Positions 1-8,596 of a DNA stretch of 64,000 bases are shown one piece after another. The DNA is from Rhizobium aethiopicum (GTDB taxonomy: Bacteria; Pseudomonadota; Alphaproteobacteria; Rhizobiales; Rhizobiaceae). The position numbers and the translations under genes are program-made. The notes beneath the pieces were generated by a model. The model was given only the letters and a program-made list of their open reading frames with translations. It was not told the origin of the DNA and did no database searches. Position 1 is the stretch's first letter, and the number at the start of each line of letters is the position of its first letter. The stretch spans positions 1 to 64,000 of the forward strand of contig NZ_FMAJ01000006.1 of NCBI RefSeq assembly GCF_900094625.1. The letters are read 5' to 3'.

Positions 1-683
1 CCTTCGTCGAGATCGGCGGTGACGTAATGGGCGGTCGCGCCGATCAGCTTGACGCCGCGCTGGTAGGCCTGCTTGTAGGGGTTGGCGCCCTTGAAGCTCG
101 GCAGGAAGGAATGGTGGATGTTGATGATCTTGCCGGACATCTGCTTGCAGAGCTGGTCGGAGAGAACCTGCATGTAGCGGGCGAGCACGATCAGCTCGGT
201 GCCGGTCTGCTCGACGAGGTCGACGAGCTGGGCTTCGGCCTGCGGCTTGTTCTCCTTCGTCACCTTGATGTGGTGGAAGGGGATGTCATGATTGACGACG
301 ACCTTCTGGTAGTCGAAATGGTTGGAGACGACGCCGACGATGTCGATCGGCAGGACGCCGATCTTCCAGCGGTAGAGGAGGTCGTTGAGACAATGGCCGA
401 AACGCGACACCATCAACAGCACCTTCATGCGGCTCTCGCTGTCGTGGAATTCGTACTCCATCTCGAAAGGCGCGGCGACGGCGGAAAAACCGGCGCCGAT
501 CGCGGCGCCCGACAGGCCCTCTTCCGAAATGAAAGAGACGCGCATGAAGAACTTGCCGGTATCGAGATCGTCGAACTGCGAGCTGTCGATGATGTTGCAG
601 CCCTTTTCGGCCAGATAGCTCGAAATCGCCGCAACGATGCCGCGCGTCGATTTGCAGGATACGGTGAGTACGAAGCTCTTCAT
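1..683 (-). CDS. purU: Formyltetrahydrofolate deformylase, 3' end outside window
   Basis: Hydrolyses 10-formyl-THF to formate and THF. The visible 227 residues (about 290 is usual) start MKSFVLTVSCKSTRGIVAAI, an ACT-type domain, followed by a formyltransferase-like domain containing IHHSFLPSFKGANPY, which carries the family's conserved catalytic His. The C-terminus with the catalytic Asp lies beyond the left edge. The ATG at 683 has a GGAAGAG ribosome site. It is the last visible gene of the glxB-glxC-glxD-glnT strand, 89 bp after glnT. That position suggests disposal of C1 units carried on THF by the amine pathway rather than purine formate supply. The family call is secure; the pathway role is inferred from context. 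Confidence 0.93.
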   Translation of the reverse strand, partial: MKSFVLTVSCKSTRGIVAAISSYLAEKGCNIIDSSQFDDLDTGKFFMRVSFISEEGLSGAAIGAGFSAVAAPFEMEYEFHDSESRMKVLLMVSRFGHCLNDLLYRWKIGVLPIDIVGVVSNHFDYQKVVVNHDIPFHHIKVTKENKPQAEAQLVDLVEQTGTELIVLARYMQVLSDQLCKQMSGKIINIHHSFLPSFKGANPYKQAYQRGVKLIGATAHYVTADLDE

Positions 684-772
684 GCTGTCTCTTCCTTCGC
701 CCTTTCAGGTACAGAGAGTCCGGTCATGCCGAGCTGTCCAACCCGGCATGGCGAAGACATCGGTCCGGCTGC

Positions 773-2080
773 TCAGATATCGAGCGTGCTATCGCGTTCC
801 CACTGGGTGAAATGCGAGCAGTAGGCATTCCATTCCCGATGCTTGAGCTTCAGATAGGCGGCGGAAAACTCAGCCCCGATCGACGCCTTAAGTCCCTCGT
901 CGGCATCATAGGCGCGCAACGCGTCGAGCAGGTTGAGCGGCAGGCGCGGAGCGTCCTTCACCAGATGCCCCTCGGCATACATGTCGATATCGTAGTGCTG
1001 GCCGGGATCTGCCTGGCTGCGGATGCCGTCGAGGCCGGCGGCGATGATGATTGCCTGCAGCAAGTATGGGTTGACCGCCCCGTCCGGCAGACGCAACTCG
1101 AAACGTCCCGGTCCCGGCACGCGAACCATGTGGGTGCGGTTGTTGCCTGTCCAGGTGACGGTGTTCGGCGACCAGGTGGCGCCCGAGGTCGTGCGCGGCG
1201 CATTGATGCGCTTGTACGAATTGACCGTCGGATTGGTGATCGCGGCAAGCGCGGAAGCATGTTTCATGATGCCCCCGAGGAAGTTTTTGCCCTGCGCGGA
1301 AAGCCCGAAGGCCATTTCCTTGTCTGCAAAGGCGTTGATCCTGCCATCGACGTCCCAGACCGAGATATGGGCATGGCAACCGTTTCCGGTCAGGCCCTTG
1401 AAGGGCTTCGGCATGAAGGTGGCGCGAAGGCCGTGCTTTTCGGCGACCGACTTGACCATGAACTTGAAGAAAGAGTGTTTGTCCGCGGTCTTCAGGACAT
1501 CGTCATATTCCCAGTTCATCTCGAACTGGCCGTTCGCATCCTCGTGGTCGTTCTGATAGGGCTTCCAGCCGAGTTCCAGCATATAGTCGCAGATCTCGGC
1601 GATGACATCGTACCGACGCATCACGGCCTGCTGGTCGTAGCAAGGCTTCTCGGCGGTATCGAACTGGTCTGAAATCACCGAACCGTCAGCAGAGATGAGA
1701 AAGAATTCGGGCTCCACGCCGGTCTTTACCCGCAGCCCTTCCTTCGCAGCTTCAGCCACCAGTCTTTTCAGGACAACACGCGGCGCCTGTTCGACAGGTC
1801 GATCGTCCATGACGCAGTCGGCGGCGACCCACGCGACGTCTTTCTTCCAGGGCAATTGGATGACGGAAGAAGCATCGGGAACCGCAAACAGATCGGGATG
1901 GGCCGGCGTCAGATCGAGCCAGGTCGCGAAGCCCGCGAAACCGGCGCCATCCTTCTGCATGTCGGCAATGGCTTCAGCCGGGACCAGTTTGGCGCGTTGG
2001 CCGCCGAACAGGTCGGTATAGCTGATCATGAAATATTTGATGCCTTTGTCTTTCGCAAAAGCAGCAAGGTCCAGTGTCAT
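773..2080 (-). CDS. glnT: Type III glutamine synthetase-like ligase (GlnT; probable gamma-glutamylmethylamide synthetase)
   Basis: 435-residue glutamine synthetase-fold ligase. The N-terminal beta-grasp part reads YFMISYTDLFGGQRAKLVP; the catalytic part has NGCHAHISVWD and GNNRTHMVRVPGPGRFELR, which match the ATP/glutamate-binding signatures of the family. The length is that of GlnT-type enzymes. In methylotrophs the homologue next to mgsABC is GmaS, which joins glutamate and methylamine using ATP. Here glnT directly follows glxB, glxC and glxD (80 bp after glxD), the same arrangement, so GMA synthetase is the preferred function. Glutamine synthesis, as reported for rhizobial GSIII, cannot be excluded. 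The ATG at 2080 has AAAGGGGAA upstream. Confidence 0.88.
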   Translation of the reverse strand: MTLDLAAFAKDKGIKYFMISYTDLFGGQRAKLVPAEAIADMQKDGAGFAGFATWLDLTPAHPDLFAVPDASSVIQLPWKKDVAWVAADCVMDDRPVEQAPRVVLKRLVAEAAKEGLRVKTGVEPEFFLISADGSVISDQFDTAEKPCYDQQAVMRRYDVIAEICDYMLELGWKPYQNDHEDANGQFEMNWEYDDVLKTADKHSFFKFMVKSVAEKHGLRATFMPKPFKGLTGNGCHAHISVWDVDGRINAFADKEMAFGLSAQGKNFLGGIMKHASALAAITNPTVNSYKRINAPRTTSGATWSPNTVTWTGNNRTHMVRVPGPGRFELRLPDGAVNPYLLQAIIIAAGLDGIRSQADPGQHYDIDMYAEGHLVKDAPRLPLNLLDALRAYDADEGLKASIGAEFSAAYLKLKHREWNAYCSHFTQWERDSTLDI

Positions 2081-2160
2081 TCTCGTTCCCCTTTGGATTT
2101 CTTCGAGACACTTTGGTTATGGATATGAGACGGCCGGGACATCTGCCCGGCCGGTAGAAA

Positions 2161-3489
2161 TCAGAAGCCTCCCTTGCCGGGGATCCAGTTGGTGCCGGCG
2201 AGCGGCACCTGCGCCATGGCCGATGCCTCGATCGTCAACGCGACAAGGTCTTCCGGTTCGAGATTGTGCAGGTGGTTCTTGCCGCAGGCGCGCGCGATGG
2301 TCTGGGCTTCGAGCGTCATGACCTTGAGGTAGTTGGCGAGGCGGCGGCCGGCCGCAACCGGGTCGAGGCGTTTTGCAAGCTCAGGATCCTGTGTGGTGAT
2401 GCCCGCCGGATCCTTGCCGTCATGCCAGTCGTCATAGGCGCCGGCCGTCGTCCCGAGCTTTTGATATTCCTCTTCCCAGTGTGGGTCGTTGTCGCCGATG
2501 GCGACGAGCGCCGCCGTGCCGATCGCGACCGCGTCGGCGCCGAGCGCCAGCGCCTTCGCCACGTCGGCGCCGGAGCGGATGCCGCCCGAGATGATCAGTT
2601 GCACCTTGCGATGCATGTCGAGATCCTGGAGCGCCTGGACGGCCGGACGAATGCAGGCGAGCGTCGGCATGCCGACATTCTCGATGAAGACATCCTGGGT
2701 CGCCGCCGTGCCGCCCTGCATGCCGTCGAGCACTACGACGTCGGCGCCAGCCTTCACGGCAAGGGCGGTGTCGTAATAAGGACGCGCGCCGCCGACCTTG
2801 ACGTAGATCGGCTTTTCCCAGTCAGTGATCTCGCGCAGCTCCATGATCTTGATTTCCAGATCATCGGGACCGGTCCAGTCGGGATGGCGGCAGGCCGAGC
2901 GCTGGTCGATGCCCTTCGGCAGGTTGCGCATGTTGGCGACGCGGTCGGAGATCTTCTGGCCGAGCAGCATGCCGCCGCCGCCGGGCTTGGCGCCCTGGCC
3001 GACCACGACTTCGATCGCGTCGGCGCGGCGCAAATCCCTGGGATTCATGCCGTAGCGCGAAGGCAGGTATTGGTAGACCAGCGTCTGAGAGTGGCCACGT
3101 TCCTCATCCGTCATGCCGCCATCGCCTGTCGTGGTCGACGTGCCTGCAATAGTCGCACCGCGGCCGAGCGCTTCCTTAGCGTTGCCGGAAAGCGCGCCGA
3201 AGCTCATGCCGGCAATGGTGATTGGTGTCTTGAGGGTGATCGGCTTCTTGGCGAAGCGCGAGCCGAGCACCACTGTCGTATCGCACTTCTCCCGATAGCC
3301 TTCGAGCGGATAGCGTGAGATCGAGGCGCCGAGGAACAGCAGATCGTCGAAATGCGGAACCTTGCGCTTGGTGCCGGCGCCGCGAATGTCATAGATGCCG
3401 GTGGCTGCCGCGCGGCGGATTTCGGCGAGCGTATAGTCGTCGAAAGTCGCGGACTTGCGTGGCGGGGTATAGGGGTTGTGATAGCTCAT
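2161..3489 (-). CDS. glxD: Glutamate synthase-like FMN domain protein GlxD (N-methylglutamate synthase subunit MgsC)
   Basis: 442-residue protein corresponding to the FMN/alpha-barrel domain of the large glutamate synthase subunit as a free-standing polypeptide. Visible signatures are VVLDGMQGGTAATQ, IISGGIRSGADVAKAL and LGADAVAIGTAALVAIG of the FMN-binding barrel, and a C-terminal CGKNHLHNLEPEDL segment. With GlxB (amidotransferase) and GlxC (GXGXG domain) it reconstitutes a three-part GOGAT-like enzyme. In methylotrophs the orthologous MgsABC converts gamma-glutamylmethylamide plus 2-oxoglutarate to N-methylglutamate plus glutamate. The gene starts 14 bp after glxC ends, so it is co-transcribed. 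Confidence 0.9.
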   Translation of the reverse strand: MSYHNPYTPPRKSATFDDYTLAEIRRAAATGIYDIRGAGTKRKVPHFDDLLFLGASISRYPLEGYREKCDTTVVLGSRFAKKPITLKTPITIAGMSFGALSGNAKEALGRGATIAGTSTTTGDGGMTDEERGHSQTLVYQYLPSRYGMNPRDLRRADAIEVVVGQGAKPGGGGMLLGQKISDRVANMRNLPKGIDQRSACRHPDWTGPDDLEIKIMELREITDWEKPIYVKVGGARPYYDTALAVKAGADVVVLDGMQGGTAATQDVFIENVGMPTLACIRPAVQALQDLDMHRKVQLIISGGIRSGADVAKALALGADAVAIGTAALVAIGDNDPHWEEEYQKLGTTAGAYDDWHDGKDPAGITTQDPELAKRLDPVAAGRRLANYLKVMTLEAQTIARACGKNHLHNLEPEDLVALTIEASAMAQVPLAGTNWIPGKGGF

Positions 3490-3503
3490 GAGTGTCCCTC
3501 GCC

Positions 3504-4190
3504 TCAGTACGCGTCGGCGTTGTCGATGTTGAAATTGTAGAGCTTGCGAGCAGAGCCGTAGCGCTTGAACTCTTCGGGTCTGACGTCCGTCACGCCACCC
3601 TTGTCGAGCAGTTCGGCAAGCTTCTCCAGATGCTCCGGCCGCATCTCTTTCTCGATGCAGTCGGAGCCGAGGCTCTTCACCTCGCCGCGAACGAACAGCT
3701 TGGCTTCGTAGAGCGAATCCCCGAGCGCATCGCCGGCGTCGCCAAGGACGACGAGATGGCCGGACTGGCCCATGAAGGCCGACATGTGGCCGATGCTGCC
3801 GTGGACGACGATGTCGATGCCCTTCATCGAAATGCCGCAGCGCGATGCCGCATTGCCCTTGATGACGAGCAGGCCACCCCGGCCGGTCGCGCCGGCATAT
3901 TGGCTGGCGTCGCCCTCGATGACGACGGTGCCGGACATCATATTTTCAGCAACACCCGGACCGGCCGAGCCATGAACCGTAATATTGCCGCCATCATTCA
4001 TGCCGGCGCAGTAATAGCCAACAGACCCCCTGACAGCGACCGTCACGGGGCTGTCGATCCCCACTGCGACGGCATGGCTGCCGCGCGGATTGATGACCTC
4101 GAATTCAGTGTCGTTGGCACCTTTGGAAAGAGCGTGCAGCGCGCTGTTCAGTTCGCGAAGAGGCGTGTTGGAAAGATCGAATGTCGGCAT
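3504..4190 (-). CDS. glxC: GXGXG-domain protein GlxC (MgsB-type subunit)
   Basis: 228-residue right-handed beta-helix protein equivalent to the C-terminal GXGXG domain of glutamate synthase. Repeating glycine-rich turns are visible (GSVGYYCAGMNDGGNITVHG, GATGRGGLLVIKGNA, GKSGHLVVLGDAG-like repeats). This domain is structural and holds the amidotransferase and FMN domains together in GOGAT. It lies between glxB and glxD in the same operon with short gaps (56 bp and 14 bp). It has no catalytic residues of its own, so its role rests on its neighbours. Confidence 0.88.
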   Translation of the reverse strand: MPTFDLSNTPLRELNSALHALSKGANDTEFEVINPRGSHAVAVGIDSPVTVAVRGSVGYYCAGMNDGGNITVHGSAGPGVAENMMSGTVVIEGDASQYAGATGRGGLLVIKGNAASRCGISMKGIDIVVHGSIGHMSAFMGQSGHLVVLGDAGDALGDSLYEAKLFVRGEVKSLGSDCIEKEMRPEHLEKLAELLDKGGVTDVRPEEFKRYGSARKLYNFNIDNADAY

Positions 4191-4246
4191 TGAATCCTCA
4201 TTGGTCCGGGAGACGGTCTGCGCCGCCTCTTGGCTTTCAGCGCGCC

Positions 4247-5152
4247 TCAGGCCGCCTTGTCGTGATCCCAGAAGTAGACAGTTGCCGGCTCCGGCTCCCA
4301 GACACGGGCATTCTCGATGCCGGGAAGATTGACCAGCGCGCGGTATTCCGAACCGAAGGCGACATATTGCTCCGTCTCGGCCATGACAGCGGGCTTGCAG
4401 GCGATTGGGTCGCGCACGACGCCGAAGCCGGATTTGGTGCCGACGACAAAGGTGAAGAAGCCGTCGAGGTCGTCGAGCGCGCCGGTCAGAGCCTGGCCGA
4501 GATCCTTCCCCTTGGCCATTTCGGCTGTCAGATAGGCGGCGGCGACTTCGGAATCGTTCTGCGTCTCGAAAGTCATGCCTTCACGCACCAGTTCGCGGCG
4601 CAGGTTGTTGTGGTTGGAGAGCGAGCCATTGTGCACGAGGCACTGGTCGGCGCCGGTCGAAAATGGATGGGCGCCGAGGGTGGTGACGGCGGATTCCGTC
4701 GCCATGCGGGTATGGCCGATGCCGTGGGTTCCGCTCATCGCGCGGACACCGAACCGCGCCACGACATCTTTTGGGAGACCGATTTCCTTGTAGATTTCAA
4801 CGCTCTCACCCGAGCCCATCAGGCGCACGGCCGGGCGGATCCTTTCGAGCGCCTCGCGCACGTCTGCAAGCTTGGAGGCATCAAGCTCGATGACCGCATG
4901 CGTGCTCTTGATCCACACATGGGCTTTGATGCCGGCTTTCTCGAGATCGCCGGCGAGGCCCTCGAAGTCCACGCCCGGATTGGCGGACTGAATGGTGACT
5001 TTCGCCTTGCCCTCGGCAGGGCCGCCATAGATCGCGATGCCGGCCGAGTCCGGTCCACGATCCGTCATGGTGATCAGCATATCCGAAAGCAGGTTTCCCA
5101 GCTGAGGCTCAAGGCTCTTGTCCTTGAGGAACAATCCAACAATGCCGCACAT
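4247..5152 (-). CDS. glxB: Class II glutamine amidotransferase GlxB (MgsA-type subunit)
   Basis: 301-residue N-terminal nucleophile amidotransferase. The protein begins MCGIVGLFLKDKSLEPQ, placing the catalytic Cys at position 2 after Met removal. Further family signatures are GTHGIGHTRMATESAV, AHPFSTGADQCLVHNGSLSN and NDSEVAAAYL. In the split synthase it would release ammonia, or methylamine from gamma-glutamylmethylamide, and channel it to GlxD. It is the first gene of the glxB-glxC-glxD-glnT-purU strand. The ATG at 5152 is preceded by AAAGGAGG about 7 nt upstream. Confidence 0.92.
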   Translation of the reverse strand: MCGIVGLFLKDKSLEPQLGNLLSDMLITMTDRGPDSAGIAIYGGPAEGKAKVTIQSANPGVDFEGLAGDLEKAGIKAHVWIKSTHAVIELDASKLADVREALERIRPAVRLMGSGESVEIYKEIGLPKDVVARFGVRAMSGTHGIGHTRMATESAVTTLGAHPFSTGADQCLVHNGSLSNHNNLRRELVREGMTFETQNDSEVAAAYLTAEMAKGKDLGQALTGALDDLDGFFTFVVGTKSGFGVVRDPIACKPAVMAETEQYVAFGSEYRALVNLPGIENARVWEPEPATVYFWDHDKAA

Positions 5153-5184
5153 CGCCTGTGCCTCCTTTCATGTTGAGAAAGGAG

Positions 5185-5215
5185 TAACAGGTCTTTTTGC
5201 CGCCTTCAACTGTTA
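5185..5215. promoter_or_regulatory. Inverted repeat TAACAG-N19-CTGTTA upstream of glxB
   Basis: Perfect 6-bp arms at 5185-5190 and 5210-5215 in the AT-rich gap between the XRE-cupin gene and glxB. It is a candidate operator for one of the two adjacent regulators. Only the symmetry and position support it. Confidence 0.3.
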
Positions 5216-5241
5216 GGAATAAAATTTTCTTTTAAGGCAAG

Positions 5242-5976
5242 TCAGCTTCTGGAGCTTTGCTGGGGATAGGTGATGATCGAGAGATATCTGCTCGGCAATT
5301 TGACCAGCTGCTCCGGCCCATGCGGCGCATCGGCGTCGAAGAAAAGGCTGTCGCCCGGCTGCATCTGGAAAAGCTGGTCGCCGTGGCGGTAGACCACCTC
5401 GCCTTCGAGCATGTAGAGGAACTCCATGCCCTCGTGCTGGAAGGTCGGGAAGACGTCGGAATCGGCCGTCAGCGTGATCAGATAGGGCTCGACGATGACG
5501 CCGCTGCTGTTGTTGTCGATATGGCCGAGCAGATTATATTGGTGGCCGGCGCGCGTGCCGCGCCGTTCGAGTTCGACCCCCTCGCCCGCCTTGACGAAGA
5601 CGGCATTGCGCGGCTCCTCGAAGCGGCGGAAAAAGGCGGTCAGCGGCACGCCGAGCGCCCGCGACAGCGATTGCAGCGTCGTTAGCGACGGCGAGATATT
5701 GCCGTTCTCGATCTTCGACAGCATGCCGAGCGAGATGCCGGTCGCGGCCGCGAGATCGGTGACGGTGATGCCGAGTTTCTTGCGGTAGGCGCGCACCTCA
5801 TGGCCGATCGCCATTTCGAGGTTGTTTTCCTTCGGCTCCCGGACAGCGTGCGGATCCTGAGAAAAAGGAGCGCGTCCGCCATGCGGCTGTTCCGGCTGCT
5901 CCGCCGCTTCTCGCTTAGATTTCATGAATTTTCCCCTGCCGTCTGCGCTTTTGTTCGGATGCAATCCTATCGTCAT
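5242..5976 (-). CDS. XRE-family regulator with C-terminal cupin domain
   Basis: 244 residues. The lambda-repressor-like HTH is at about residues 60-115 (VRAYRKKLGITVTDLAAATG, SLGMLSKIENGNISPSLTTL). The C-terminal cupin_2 barrel includes FPTFQHEGMEFLYMLEGEVV and MQPGDSLFFDADAPHG. Proteins of this architecture sense small carboxylates or amino acids and control catabolic or nitrogen genes. The gene sits directly upstream of glxB on the same strand, so it probably regulates or is co-transcribed with the glx operon. The ATG at 5976 has GAGGAAA; an internal ATG at 5925 also has a good site (AGGGGAAA) and would give 227 residues, so the start is uncertain. Confidence 0.85.
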   Translation of the reverse strand: MTIGLHPNKSADGRGKFMKSKREAAEQPEQPHGGRAPFSQDPHAVREPKENNLEMAIGHEVRAYRKKLGITVTDLAAATGISLGMLSKIENGNISPSLTTLQSLSRALGVPLTAFFRRFEEPRNAVFVKAGEGVELERRGTRAGHQYNLLGHIDNNSSGVIVEPYLITLTADSDVFPTFQHEGMEFLYMLEGEVVYRHGDQLFQMQPGDSLFFDADAPHGPEQLVKLPSRYLSIITYPQQSSRS

Positions 5977-6004
5977 AGTGAAATTTCCTCAACCGTGAAG
6001 AAAA

Positions 6005-6964
6005 CTATTCCCGCCGCGCCTCACGCGGAGTGACGCCGTAGGCGCTACGGAACATCCGGGAAAAATGGCTGAGACTGGAAAAACCGGTGGCAACCGCGAT
6101 CTCCGAGACGGAAAGCGGGCTCTGCTTCAGCAGGCGATGGGCATGCTGAAGTCTGATCCTGCGGTATTGATCGAGGAAGCTGGTGCCGAGATAGGTCGCA
6201 AACAGCCGGTCGAGATGGCGGGTGGTGACGCCGGCGATCCGCGCCATGGCGGCGCGCTCGAGCGGCATCTCGATCGTCTCCTCCATCCGTTCGAGAACGC
6301 TGAGCAGGCCGGGGTGGTGGACACCATAGCGCTCGGCGAGAGACGCACGCTGCGGAGCGGCGGGTTCGTTGACCTCCGTGTGAAGATACCAGTCGCTGAC
6401 CCGGCGGGCGAAATCCGGCCCCATGCGTTCGGCGATCAGCACATGCATCATGTCAAGTGGAGCGATACCGCCGCCGCAGGTGATCCTGTTGCCGTCGATC
6501 ATGAAGCGCGCCTGACGCGGCGTGAGGTCAGGGAAGGCCTCGAGAAGGGCGGCGGCATGCTCCCAGTGGATTGTGAAGTCGCGGCCGCCGAGCAGCCCGG
6601 CGGCCGCCATCAAATAGGGACCGCCCGAGATGCCGCCGATCCTCACACCTTCGCGCGACAACTGCCGCAAACAGGCAAGCACGCCGGGATATCGCCAGTC
6701 GCGCGGCGAACCGCCGGCGCAGACGAAGGCCGTTCCGAGCCCCGAGCCTCTGACGGGCAGAGGTTCGGCGGGTACGCTGATGCCGGAGGAAGAGAGCGCC
6801 GATGCGCCATCCGGCGAGAAGATCTGTAGACGATAGATCTCGCGGCCGGCGAGAAGATTTGCCGCCCGCAGCGGCTCCGTCGCCGAGGCATAGGACATCA
6901 GCGCAAATCCCGGAATCAGGATGAAGCCGATCGTCTGGACATTTCTGCTATCGAGTGCCGACAT
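6005..6964 (-). CDS. glxA: GATase1-like/AraC-family transcriptional regulator (GlxA type)
   Basis: 319 residues. The N-terminal DJ-1/PfpI-like domain (GFILIPGFALMSYASATEP, GGISGGPYLMAAAGLLG) is followed from about residue 215 by an AraC/XylS double HTH (LERAAMARIAGVTTRHLDRL, SEIAVATGFSSLSHFSRMFR). Relatives regulate betaine, carnitine and related methylamine catabolism, and glxA is the rhizobial name for the homologue beside glxBCD. It is divergent from soxB with 86 bp between the starts and 28 bp upstream of the XRE-cupin gene, so it is well placed to control both arms of the locus. Confidence 0.87.
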   Translation of the reverse strand: MSALDSRNVQTIGFILIPGFALMSYASATEPLRAANLLAGREIYRLQIFSPDGASALSSSGISVPAEPLPVRGSGLGTAFVCAGGSPRDWRYPGVLACLRQLSREGVRIGGISGGPYLMAAAGLLGGRDFTIHWEHAAALLEAFPDLTPRQARFMIDGNRITCGGGIAPLDMMHVLIAERMGPDFARRVSDWYLHTEVNEPAAPQRASLAERYGVHHPGLLSVLERMEETIEMPLERAAMARIAGVTTRHLDRLFATYLGTSFLDQYRRIRLQHAHRLLKQSPLSVSEIAVATGFSSLSHFSRMFRSAYGVTPREARRE

Positions 6965-7050
6965 GTCCCTTTCTTAGCGATTTAAGTCCCTATTGTGCAA
7001 GTCTGCCCGCTTCTTTCTGGCATCATGCAGCTGTTCTTTCCGGGTGACCC

Positions 7051-8301
7051 ATGCGCTATTCCGCTTTTTCGATTTTTCTGAACGGCCTTCGCGGCAACAA
7101 GGGCTGGACGCCCGCCTGGCGCGACCCCGCGCCGCAGCCGCATTACGACGTCGTCATCGTCGGCGGCGGCGGTCATGGCCTTGCCACCGCCTATTATCTT
7201 GCCAAGGAATTCGGCGTCACCAATGTCGCCGTCCTTGAAAAGGGCTATCTCGGCTCCGGCAATATCGGCAGGAACACCACGATCATCCGTTCCAACTACC
7301 TGCTATCAGGCAACAATCCCTTCTACGAACTGTCGATGAAGCTCTGGGAAGGATTGGAGCAGGACTTCAACTTCAACGCCATGGTTTCCCAGCGCGGCGT
7401 GCTGAACCTCTTCCATTCCGATGCGCAGCGTGACGCCTATACGCGCCGCGGCAACGCCATGCGGCTGCACGGCGTCGATGCCGAGCTGCTCGACCGGCAG
7501 GCGGTGCGCAAGAAGCTGCCCTTCCTCGATTTCGACAATGCCCGCTTTCCCGTGATGGGCGGCCTCTTCCAGCCGCGCGGCGGCACGGTGCGTCACGATG
7601 CCGTCGCCTGGGGTTATGCCCGCGGCGCAGACAGCCGCGGCGTCGACATCATCACCCAGTGCGAGGTGACCGGCATCCGCACCGAAAACGGTGAGGTGAC
7701 CGGCGTCGAAACCAGCAGGGGCTTCATCGGCTGCGGCAAGCTGGCGCTGGCGGCGGCTGGCAATTCCACCGTCGTCGCCGATATGGCGGGCCTTCGCCTG
7801 CCGATCGAAAGCCATGTGCTGCAGGCCTTCGTCTCCGAAGGGCTGAAGCCCTTCATCGACAATGTCGTCACCTTCGGCGCCGGGCATTTCTACGTGTCCC
7901 AGTCCGACAAGGGCGGCCTCGTCTTCGGCGGCGATATCGACGGCTATAATTCCTATGCCCAGCGCGGCAATCTCGCCACCGTGGAGCACGTCGCCGAAGC
8001 CGGGATCGCGATGATCCCGTCGCTGTCTCGCGTGCGCTACCTGCGCTCCTGGGGCGGCGTCATGGACATGAGCATGGACGGCTCGCCGATCATCGACCGC
8101 ACCCATATCGACAATCTCTATCTCAACGCCGGCTGGTGTTACGGCGGCTTCAAGGCCACACCCGCCTCCGGCTTCTGCTACGCCCATCTGATCGCCCGCA
8201 ACACGCCGCACCAGACAGCGCGCGCCTTCCGGCTCGACCGCTTCGCGCGCGGCTATCAAATCGATGAAAAGGGCGTTGGCGCCCAGCCCAATCTGCACTG
8301 A
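7051..8301 (+). CDS. soxB: Sarcosine oxidase beta subunit-like flavoprotein (probable N-methylglutamate dehydrogenase MgdA)
   Basis: 416-residue DAO-family flavoprotein. The FAD dinucleotide-binding motif is VVIVGGGGHGLATAYYLA at about residues 33-50. GSGNIGRNTTIIRSNYLL matches the heterotetrameric sarcosine oxidase beta family, and the C-terminal LYLNAGWCYGGFKATPASG is the usual FAD-domain end. It is the first gene of soxB-soxD-soxA-soxG. The four-subunit enzyme oxidatively demethylates an N-methyl amino acid. Beside gmaS/mgs-like genes the likely substrate is N-methylglutamate, giving glutamate and a C1 unit passed to THF, but sequence alone does not separate this from sarcosine oxidase. 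Confidence 0.9.
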   Translation: MRYSAFSIFLNGLRGNKGWTPAWRDPAPQPHYDVVIVGGGGHGLATAYYLAKEFGVTNVAVLEKGYLGSGNIGRNTTIIRSNYLLSGNNPFYELSMKLWEGLEQDFNFNAMVSQRGVLNLFHSDAQRDAYTRRGNAMRLHGVDAELLDRQAVRKKLPFLDFDNARFPVMGGLFQPRGGTVRHDAVAWGYARGADSRGVDIITQCEVTGIRTENGEVTGVETSRGFIGCGKLALAAAGNSTVVADMAGLRLPIESHVLQAFVSEGLKPFIDNVVTFGAGHFYVSQSDKGGLVFGGDIDGYNSYAQRGNLATVEHVAEAGIAMIPSLSRVRYLRSWGGVMDMSMDGSPIIDRTHIDNLYLNAGWCYGGFKATPASGFCYAHLIARNTPHQTARAFRLDRFARGYQIDEKGVGAQPNLH

Positions 8302-8314
8302 GGACATTTAGACG

Positions 8315-8596
8315 ATGGCAAGCCTGATTTCATGTCCCCATTGCGGCATCCGGCCCAAGGAGGAATTCTCGATCCGCGGCGATGCGAAGCTTGTCCGGCC
8401 GGCGCCCGACGCCGGTCAGGATGCGTGGTATGACTATGTCTATCTGCGCGACAATCCGAAGGGCCGCCACAGCGAATATTGGCACCATTCCTCCGGATGC
8501 CGCCGCTGGCTGATCGTCGAACGCGATACTCTCACCCATGCGGTCCACGGCGTCAGGGATGCCGCCCTTGCGAAGCTCGGCGGAGAACCGGCATGA
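8315..8596 (+). CDS. soxD: Sarcosine oxidase delta subunit-like zinc protein
   Basis: 93-residue small subunit with an N-terminal zinc-ribbon start (ISCPHCGIRPKEEF) and the downstream HHSSGCRRWLIVERDT, which supplies the other ligands. This is the pattern of the delta subunit of heterotetrameric sarcosine oxidase. It is 13 bp after soxB, and its TGA overlaps the soxA ATG (ATGA at 8593-8596), implying translational coupling and fixed stoichiometry. Confidence 0.9.
   Translation: MASLISCPHCGIRPKEEFSIRGDAKLVRPAPDAGQDAWYDYVYLRDNPKGRHSEYWHHSSGCRRWLIVERDTLTHAVHGVRDAALAKLGGEPA

Noticed and set aside
725..750. CATGCCG/CGGCATG hairpin between glnT and purU as a terminator
   Set aside because: No U-run follows and the genes seem co-transcribed; it may be an mRNA-processing hairpin, but evidence is too thin.
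8479..8592. Extended N-terminus of soxA from 8479
   Set aside because: It would overlap the soxD coding region by over 100 bp; the ATGA overlap at 8593 gives the normal SoxA start.
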